Positions 27,702 through 34,088 of a DNA stretch of 34,088 nucleotides are shown here, piece by piece. Under the pieces are notes generated by a model, which was not told the origin of the DNA, made no database searches, and was given only the letters and a program-made list of their open reading frames with translations. The translations under genes were made by a program, and so were the position numbers. The stretch comes from Vulcanimicrobiota bacterium. Its GTDB lineage: Bacteria > Vulcanimicrobiota > Vulcanimicrobiia > Vulcanimicrobiales > Vulcanimicrobiaceae. Within the stretch, counting starts at the first letter, position 1. Each line of letters starts with the position of its first letter. The DNA lies in contig JAFAMK010000203.1 of the NCBI GenBank assembly GCA_019233415.1, positions 1 through 34,088 on the forward strand, in the 5' to 3' direction.

Positions 27702-29887
27702 TGGACTACGACAGCTCGAAGAAGCAGACCGTCCTCGTCGTCGACGACGACGCGGTGATCCGGCTCCTCGCGCGCGAGGCCCTCGAACCCGAAGGGTTCA
27801 CGATCGAGGAGGCAATCGACGGCGTGACGGCGCTCGCGACCGCGCGGCGCATCGTGCCCGACCTGATCCTGCTCGATGTCCAGATGCCGGCGAAGAACGG
27901 GTTCGACGTCTGCGCCGACGTGCGCGCCGATCCTCTGCTGGCGCACGTCCCGATCCTGATCGCGACGGGGCTCGACGACGTCGAGTCGATCGAGCGTGCG
28001 TACCGGCTCGGCGCGACGAACTTCATCGAGAAGCCGATCTCGTGGAACACGCTCGCCTACGACGTGCGCTACGCGATCCGTAACGCCGAGCTCGAAGCGG
28101 AGCTGCGCGTCGCGCACGCGAGCGCTCAAGAACGGCTCGAGCAGCTCAAGAGCGAGAACGCCGAGCGGCGCCGCGCCGAAGGCGCGCTGCGCGAGTCCGA
28201 GGTGCGCTTCCGCCGCCTGTTCGAGACCGCGAAGGACGGGATTCTGCTGCTCGACTACGCCACGGAGCGCATCGCCGACGTCAACCCCGCGTTACTCGAG
28301 ATGATCGGCTACCAGCGCAGCGACCTGCTCGGCGAGCGGCTCGTCGACGTTGCGCCGTTCAACGACGTGCCGGACTGCCGTACCGTGCTCGACGAGTTGC
28401 GCGCCGAGAAGCGCGTGCGCGCGGACCAGTGGCGGCTCGCGACGCGCGACGGCTTCACGCTCGACGTCGAGTTCATCGGCAACGTCTACGAAGCCGACGG
28501 CGGTGCGCGCGTGATGCAGTGCAACGTGCGCGACATCACCGAGCGCATCGAGACCGAGGCGCGCATGCGCTACATGGCGCTGCACGACGCCCTGACCGGG
28601 CTGCCGAACCGCGCGCTGCTGCAGGACCACCTGAGCCAGGCGATCACCGCGGCGCGCCGCAACAAGCAGAAGATCGCCGTCCTCATGCTCGACCTCGACA
28701 ACTTCAAGGAAGTCAACGACTCGCTCGGGCACCACGTCGGCGACGACCTGCTCGAAACGACCGCGAAGCGGCTGCGCAAGTGCCTGCGCGAGAGCGACAT
28801 CGTCGCGCGCCTGGGCGGCGACGAGTTCGTCGTCACGCTGATGGACGTCGCCGACGCGCGCCACGTCGAAGTCGTCGCGCACAAGATTCTGAAGGCGCTG
28901 GCCCAGCCGTACGACCTCGAAGGCCGGGAAGTCCAGGTCGGCACCAGCATCGGGATCAGCCTCTATCCCAACGACGGCGAAGACGCCGGCGCGCTGCTGC
29001 GCGCGGCCGACACCGCAATGTACGACGCGAAGGGCAGCGGCCGCGGAACGTTCCGCTGCTTCACCCCCGCGCTCAACGACGCGGCGCAGCGGCGGCTCGT
29101 CCTCGCCAACGACATCCGCCACGCCTGCACGCGCGGCGAGTTCGTCGTGTTCTACCAGCCGCAGGTCTCGCTCGAGAGCGGGAACATCGTCGGCGTCGAG
29201 GCGCTGCTGCGCTGGCGCCACCCGGAGCAAGGACTCGTCGCGCCCAGCACCTTCATCCCGCTGCTCGAAGAGACGGGACTGATCGTCGAGATCGGCGAGT
29301 GGGTCCTGCGCACCGCGTGCGCCCAGAGCGTGGCGTGGCAGAACGAAGGGCTGCCGCCGATGCGCGTCGCCGTGAACCTCTCCGCGCGCCAGTTCTACCG
29401 CGGCGACATCGTGCGAACCGTCGCGCAGGCGCTGGAGGAGTCGGGACTCGAGCCGCACCTGCTCGAACTGGAGCTGACCGAGAGCCTGACGCTCGACGAC
29501 ACCGACGCGACGATCCGGATCATGCACGACCTCAAGATGCTGGGCGTGAGCCTCTCGCTCGACGACTTCGGCACCGGCTGGTCGTCGCTCTCGTACTTGC
29601 GGCGCTTCCCGCTCGACCGGATCAAGATCGACCGCTCGTTCATGCGCGACGTCGCGACCCACACCGGCGCCTCGACGATCGTCCAGAGCATCATGCACCT
29701 GGCCCAGAAGCTCGGCATCCAGTGCATCGCCGAGGGGCTCGAGACCCCCGACCAGCTCGGCTACCTCGACGACCAGATGTGCCCCGAGGTCCAGGGCTTT
29801 CTGTTCGCCCCGGCCCTCCCGGCAAGCGAGCTGGCGGCGATGCTTCAGTCGCCTCAGCCCCTCGAAACCTGGCAGGGCGCGGCCTGA
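27702..29887 (+). CDS. REC-PAS-GGDEF-EAL bifunctional cyclic-di-GMP regulator
   Basis: REC 'VLVVDDDAVIRLLAREALEPEGF...PDLILLDVQMPAKNGFDV'; PAS 'RFRRLFETAKDGILLLDYATERIADVNPALLEMIGY'; GGDEF 'IVARLGGDEFVVTLMD'; EAL 'IVGVEALLRWRHPEQGLVAPSTFIPLLEETG', 'DDFGTGWSSLSYLRRFPLDRIKIDRSFM'. Confidence 0.94.
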
Positions 29888-29981
29888 CCTCTTCCCGGGG
29901 ATTTCTTCCGCCGTTCAATAGTCATTCGTAGTTAATTCCTACCGGTCAGCGATCATCGGGGCAGTGAGAGGAGGCTCCGAC

Positions 29982-31529
29982 GTGGTTAAGCTGCCCCCGC
30001 CTAGTGACGTGCTCCCGAACCGGCCGACCCGGCCGACCCTCGTCGTGGCCGAGCCACAGGCTCAGGTCCGCATCGAGCGGCCGCGTCTGCTGCAAGCACT
30101 CGCCGCGCGGGCCGAGATGCCGATCCGGTTCCTCTGCGCGCCGACCGGCTCCGGAAAGACGACGCTGCTCCGGCAGTACGTCGCCGCGAGGCCGGGTGCC
30201 GCCTACATCGCCACCCCGCTCCGCTTCTCGTCCAGTGCGCTGCGCGAGATCCTCGACGGCACGACCGAGGTCGTCCTCGACGACTTCGATCTCGCCGACC
30301 CGCGCACGGTCGAAGGGCTCATGCGCGCGATCGCCTCGGCCGACTCCGGTCTGCCCCGGCTGATCGTCGCCGGCCGCTCCCGCCGGCTGCTCTACGTCCA
30401 AAGCCTCGTCGCACGCGGTCACGGCGCCGTCCTCGGCGCCCGCGACCTCGCCTTCGACCGCGCCGACGTCGGGCAGCTCGGCACCGCGCTCGGCCTGCGC
30501 CTGACCCGCGACGACGTCACGCAGCTGCTACACGTCACCGAAGGCTGGACGCTGCCGCTGACCTGGATGCTCCGCGCGACCGCGAACGCCGGCTGGACCG
30601 CGCGCGAAGGCGTCGAGCGCTGGCTGAACGACGCCGGCGGCGCACTCCTCGAGCTGGTCGACGAGGCCGGCTCCATCGACGACGACGCGCGCCGCAGCTT
30701 CAACGCCGTCCTGGCCGGCAACGCCGTCGCCGACAACGTCACCGCGACGCAGCTCGAAGCCGCCGGCTGCCCGGTCGTCCGCGACCGCGACGGCGTGCGC
30801 CCCTACCGCATCCTGACCAGCGTCGCCGCCCGCGGCGGCGCGCACCCCGCGACGGTCGCAGCGCCGGAGGACGGCGTGTTCAACGGGTCCGGCCCGGTCG
30901 GCGCGAGCGCGACCGGCGAACGGATGACGATGAAGCTGCTCGGCCGGTTCGTCTGCGAGGTCGGCGGAAACCCCGTCGCGTTCGCACGCCGCCGCGACCG
31001 TAACGTCCTCGCCTACATCGCGCTCGCACCCGGCGCGCGCGTCTCGCGCGACGAACTGCTGGCCGCGTTCTGGCCCGGCGTCACGCACGCCGTCGCCTGC
31101 CAGGGGCTGCGCACCACGCTGTGCCGCCTGCGCCGCGCGATCGCCGACGCCGCGAACGGCGCCGACGCGCAGCGCTACCTGCACGTCGACGCGCACGCCG
31201 CGCTCGACCTCGCCAACGTCGACGTCGACGCGCGCACCTTCGCCGACCTGGCCGACGGCGCCGAACGCGCCGACCGCCGCGGCGACGCCGACCAGGCGCA
31301 GACCGGCTACGTCGAAGCCGAACGCGCGTACGTCGGCCACCTGCTCGAGTCCGACGCCGTCGAAGACCCGCTCACCGCGCGCGTCGCCGAATATGCCGCG
31401 CGCTTCGAACAGGTGCTCGCGCGCCTCGTCGACTTCTCGCTCCGCGAGCACCGCTTCGACGCCGTCCGCACCTACGAGCGCCGCGCCCTCGCCCTGAGCC
31501 TTCCGCCCGTCGCAGGCCGCACCGCGTGA
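29982..31529 (+). CDS. Transcriptional regulator: N-terminal MalT/STAND-like NTPase, then OmpR-type wHTH and BTAD domain
   Basis: Walker A 'FLCAPTGSGKTTLLRQYVAARPG', Walker B-like 'TEVVLDDFDLADP'; C-terminal 'MKLLGRFVCEVGGNPVAFARRRDRNVLAYIALAPGARVSRDELLAAFWPGVTHAVACQGLRTTLCRLRRAI' and BTAD-like helices. GTG at 29982 preferred over 29964 because GAGGAGG lies just upstream. Confidence 0.85.
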   Translation: MVKLPPPSDVLPNRPTRPTLVVAEPQAQVRIERPRLLQALAARAEMPIRFLCAPTGSGKTTLLRQYVAARPGAAYIATPLRFSSSALREILDGTTEVVLDDFDLADPRTVEGLMRAIASADSGLPRLIVAGRSRRLLYVQSLVARGHGAVLGARDLAFDRADVGQLGTALGLRLTRDDVTQLLHVTEGWTLPLTWMLRATANAGWTAREGVERWLNDAGGALLELVDEAGSIDDDARRSFNAVLAGNAVADNVTATQLEAAGCPVVRDRDGVRPYRILTSVAARGGAHPATVAAPEDGVFNGSGPVGASATGERMTMKLLGRFVCEVGGNPVAFARRRDRNVLAYIALAPGARVSRDELLAAFWPGVTHAVACQGLRTTLCRLRRAIADAANGADAQRYLHVDAHAALDLANVDVDARTFADLADGAERADRRGDADQAQTGYVEAERAYVGHLLESDAVEDPLTARVAEYAARFEQVLARLVDFSLREHRFDAVRTYERRALALSLPPVAGRTA

Positions 31530-32701
31530 ACCCGATCCGGCCGGTCCACACGAGCCGGCCGGCGCCCGCGAACGGTACGGCGCTCGTCGAATACGTCGGC
31601 GACGGCCTCGCCGCCGACGTGCGCGTCGACGCGGTCGATCACCGCGACGGCGCGGCGTGGTACGTGATCCGTCTCGCCGGTACGTACGAGTCCGCCTCGG
31701 GCCGCATCGTCGGCACCACCGCGCGCGGAACCAAAACGGAACTCGGCACGGTCGACGTCGCGCCCGGCGCGATGGGCACCGCGCGCTTCGCCGTCCCCCT
31801 CGCCAAGACGCGCCGCGCGTTCGACGCGGTCCGCCTCGAACTGCGCTGCGGCGAACGCCACCTCCACGTCGCCGTCCCGCCACCGCCGCCGCGCAAACGC
31901 GGCGGCTTCCGCACCGGCGTTGCCTTGCTCGCCACCGGTCTCGCTGCAACGACCTTGGGTGGCGCAACCTACGCCGCATCCGCGATGCGCCCGCCCGCCA
32001 CGACGGCGCTCCCAATGCTTGCCGCGCCGCACGCACCCGCCGCCGTTCATGCGCCGAGCGCCGCGCGCATCGCCGCCTTCTCGGCGCACCGCGACCTCAT
32101 CGCCGGCGGCGAGAGCGTCCTCGTCTCCTACCTCGCCGTCGCAACGACGGGAACCGCCACGGTCACCGACCCGCAAGGGAACGCGGTCGCGCGCGCCAGC
32201 TTCAGCCGCGAAGGAACGACCCGCATCCCGATCCCGCACGGCCTCGAAACGCGCATGCTCACCGTCCGCCTCGACGTCCGACGCGCCGCATCGCACGCCT
32301 ACGCCACGCTCGACCTCCAGCCGCTCGCCGTCCCCGCAGCTGTCGTGCCGCCGGCGACGGTGAACGCAGCCTCCGCGGCAACCGCGACGATGCGCACGAC
32401 AAGCACGGTTCCTCCCGCGGATGCCGGCACCGAACCATTCGCCGTGGTCGGCGCGCCGCTCGCGGGGCGTCCGCTGACGATCGCGATTCGCGGTCAGGTC
32501 GCCCGGATGCACCTGCGGCTGGAAGACAGCACCGGCCTGGCGCTCGACGAAGTCGACGTTCCCCCGACCGCCACCGCGATCGCACTGCGCACGCCGCCCG
32601 CCGCAGCGCCGCGCATCTACTACCTGACCTGCACCTACGACACCGGCGCCGGCGAGGAAGTCCTCGTTCGCGCGGTCAGCGTCGCATCGTCTCCCACGTA
32701 G
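31526..32701 (+). CDS. Hypothetical single-pass transmembrane protein coupled to the BTAD regulator
   Basis: Soluble N-terminal region, then 'PPPPPRKRGGFRTGVALLATGLAATTLGGATYAAS' (basic stop plus TM), then a long Ala/Thr-rich beta-type domain; GTGA overlap with the upstream gene. Confidence 0.65.
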   Translation: MNPIRPVHTSRPAPANGTALVEYVGDGLAADVRVDAVDHRDGAAWYVIRLAGTYESASGRIVGTTARGTKTELGTVDVAPGAMGTARFAVPLAKTRRAFDAVRLELRCGERHLHVAVPPPPPRKRGGFRTGVALLATGLAATTLGGATYAASAMRPPATTALPMLAAPHAPAAVHAPSAARIAAFSAHRDLIAGGESVLVSYLAVATTGTATVTDPQGNAVARASFSREGTTRIPIPHGLETRMLTVRLDVRRAASHAYATLDLQPLAVPAAVVPPATVNAASAATATMRTTSTVPPADAGTEPFAVVGAPLAGRPLTIAIRGQVARMHLRLEDSTGLALDEVDVPPTATAIALRTPPAAAPRIYYLTCTYDTGAGEEVLVRAVSVASSPT

Positions 32702-32708
32702 CTCGCTG

Positions 32709-33128
32709 CTAGCGGTCGATTCCGAGGCGTACGACGCGCAGCCGGCCCGCGCGCCGGAGTCGCACGTACACCGTGAATCGCCACCCTTCGCGCAACAGCG
32801 TGAACACCGAACCCGGTCCGTTCGCCGCGACGATGCGAGCCTCGACGCGCGCGACTGGAAATCCGACCGAGCGCGCAAACGCGACCGCTTCGTCGCGATA
32901 GCCCTCAGGGCCAACCGACTCGCGCCCGTGCGCGAACGCCCGGTAACGCGCCTCGAACGACGCGCGACCGCACGCGGCGAGCGTGCGCGGCAAAAGCGCG
33001 CGAAGCGCCGTTAGCCGCTTGCGAAACACGATTTCGACGTAGTGCGCGACGTCCGCCTCGTCCACGCCGGGAACGGTCAGTCGCTCACCGGTCAGTGCCC
33101 GAGCGAGCGCGCGCTGATAGGCGATCAT
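32709..33128 (-). CDS. Short putative partner of the DUF692 enzyme (possible HvfC/BufC/DUF2063-like)
   Basis: 139 aa MIAYQRALARALTGERLTVPGVDEADVAHYVEIVFRKRLTALRALLPRTLAACGRASFEARYRAFAHGRESVGPEGYRDEAVAFARSVGFPVARVEARIVAANGPGSVFTLLREGWRFTVYVRLRRAGRLRVVRLGIDR; ATGA overlap with the DUF692 gene stop. Family assignment is by helical pattern only. Confidence 0.6.
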   Translation of the reverse strand: MIAYQRALARALTGERLTVPGVDEADVAHYVEIVFRKRLTALRALLPRTLAACGRASFEARYRAFAHGRESVGPEGYRDEAVAFARSVGFPVARVEARIVAANGPGSVFTLLREGWRFTVYVRLRRAGRLRVVRLGIDR

Positions 33129-34018
33129 GCGACGATACGGCCGTGCTGCGCCACACCCGTCATCCTGAGCTTGTCGAAGGACGGCGCGGACTCCGCCGCC
33201 GCGGACTCGACAACCGCGCGTCGCGCCACCGCGCGTGCGGCGTCGAGTTCGGCGAGCAGGGTCTCGAACGGCGGCAGCCCCGTTTCGCGTTCGATCAGCG
33301 TCAGCGGCGGGATGCGGCGCGCGCACAGCGCGGCGTAGAGGCGCCACGTCGCATCGGGAACCGGGGCATCGTGTGAGTCCGCGTACTCGCTGCCGATGCG
33401 GCGACCACCGGCGAGATGCACCTCGACGATGCGTTCGACCGGCACGGCGGCCACGACCGCGTCGGCGTCGCACCCGAGGTTCCAGGCGTCGGCGTGCAGG
33501 TTCTCCACGTCGAGGATCAACCCGCAGTCCGCCGCCGCGCAAACCCCTGCGAGGAATTCCGCCGGCGCAAGCTCCGCGCCGTCGACTGCAAACGGCGCCG
33601 CGGGGTTTTCCAGCGCGAACGGCGCGGTGACGATCGCCCGCACGCGCGCTGCATTGCGCGCGACCACATCCACGGCTTCGTGCGTGTGCGGGAGTGGCGC
33701 GAAGGCGCCGAGCTGCGTCGTTCCGACGCGGGTGAAGGCGAGATGGTCACTCCACCACAGCGGGCGCACGTAGTCGAGCAGACGCGCGATCCGTTCGAGG
33801 TGGCGTTCGTCGACGCCGTCGGCGCTGCCGATCGACGTCCCGAGCGCGTGCACGGTGAGCGGAAAGTGCGCGCGCAGCACCTCCAGCTCGTCGCGCTGCT
33901 CGGCGGTCAGGTCGAGGAAGTGCTCGGCGACGATCTCGAGCGCTTCCACGCGCGGCCGCGTCGCGAAGAGCGCCGCACGCTGCTCGGCGCGGTAGAGCAG
34001 CCCGAAGCGCGGCGTCAC
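33125..34018 (-). CDS. DUF692 family (MNIO, multinuclear non-heme iron-dependent oxidative) enzyme
   Basis: MTPRFGLLYRAEQRAALFATRPRVEALEIVAEHFLD; HALGTSIGSADG; LWWSDHLAFT; 'LENPAAP'; 'CGLILDVENLHADA'; 'IVEVHLAGGRRIGSEYADSHDAPVPDATWRLY'; 'PPLTLIERETGLPPFETLLAELDAA'. All are hallmark DUF692 blocks. GTG at 34018 forms GTGA with the upstream stop. Confidence 0.9.
   Translation of the reverse strand: MTPRFGLLYRAEQRAALFATRPRVEALEIVAEHFLDLTAEQRDELEVLRAHFPLTVHALGTSIGSADGVDERHLERIARLLDYVRPLWWSDHLAFTRVGTTQLGAFAPLPHTHEAVDVVARNAARVRAIVTAPFALENPAAPFAVDGAELAPAEFLAGVCAAADCGLILDVENLHADAWNLGCDADAVVAAVPVERIVEVHLAGGRRIGSEYADSHDAPVPDATWRLYAALCARRIPPLTLIERETGLPPFETLLAELDAARAVARRAVVESAAAESAPSFDKLRMTGVAQHGRIVA
33157..33181 (-). 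repeat. Dispersed repeat copy 4, inverted and inside the DUF692 coding sequence
   Basis: Plus strand ccgtcatcctgagcttgtcgaagga; minus strand tccttcgacaagctcaggatgacgg. Confidence 0.85.
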
Positions 34019-34088
34019 CCGCCGCCGCAGCCTCCGCCGCAGCCGCTGCTGCACCCACTGCTGCTGCAGCTGCCGCTGCCGTCGCCGC
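34015..34088 (-). CDS. C-terminal end of an upstream ORF with a Cys/Gly-rich tail (candidate MNIO substrate; truncated by the window end)
   Basis: Minus-strand frame from 34086 reads GDGSGSCSSSGCSSGCGGGCGGG followed by TGA (34015-34017), overlapping the DUF692 GTG start by 4 nt. Not in the ORF track because its start is outside the window. Confidence 0.75.
   Translation of the reverse strand, partial: GDGSGSCSSSGCSSGCGGGCGGG

Noticed and set aside
24541-27702. 1053-aa minus-strand ORF
   Set aside because: Antisense to the hybrid kinase and DUF192; composition dominated by R/D/V/E from GC-rich codon mirroring, no recognisable domain.
34054-34058. DUF692 start at GTG 34054 (MQQRLRRRLRRR...) and the overlapping MGAAAAAAEAAAAG ORF
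   Set aside because: Those N-terminal residues are alternate-frame readings of the Cys/Gly tail; the GTG at 34018 gives a normal DUF692 N-terminus and a GTGA junction.
1-34088. CRISPR array, tRNA, rRNA, transposase or prophage genes
   Set aside because: No regularly spaced direct repeats, no recognisable tRNA/rRNA sequence and no transposase or phage-like ORF seen; intergenic space is minimal.

Overview
High-GC bacterial window with very little non-coding DNA; many neighbouring genes overlap by 4 nt (ATGA/GTGA). Gene content and style would fit a Vulcanimicrobiota/Eremiobacterota-like genome, but that is inference only. Left to right: (i) a truncated, lower-GC HEAT-repeat-like ORF at the left edge; (ii) a minus-strand phosphate regulon (oxidoreductase-ppx-phoB-phoR-pstS-pstC-pstA-pstB) with a candidate Pho box; (iii) UbiA-family prenyltransferase, class I FBA aldolase, NifU-like protein and an orphan CoxM-like flavoprotein; (iv) a Tad/Flp pilus locus in two divergent arms. 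The minus arm has a secretin, a TadG-like protein, two TadE-like proteins and two polytopic glycosyltransferase-like proteins. The plus arm has two Flp pilins, CpaA, CpaB, a single-ORF CpaE-CpaF fusion, TadB, TadC and a second prepilin peptidase, then DUF192, a hybrid histidine kinase and a REC-PAS-GGDEF-EAL protein; (v) an NTPase-wHTH-BTAD regulator coupled to a transmembrane protein; (vi) at the right edge, a minus-strand DUF692 (MNIO) enzyme. The MNIO gene is translationally coupled to an upstream ORF whose C-terminus reads GDGSGSCSSSGCSSGCGGGCGGG*, and to a short downstream partner. This is a strong candidate for an uncharacterised MNIO peptide-modification (RiPP-like) system and is cut off by the window end. 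A roughly 25-bp dispersed repeat (CCTTCGACAAGCTCAGGATGACGGG) occurs four times; it encodes the C-terminal tails of the MNIO and UbiA proteins. All calls come from reading the sequence and ORF translations; no database search was run.
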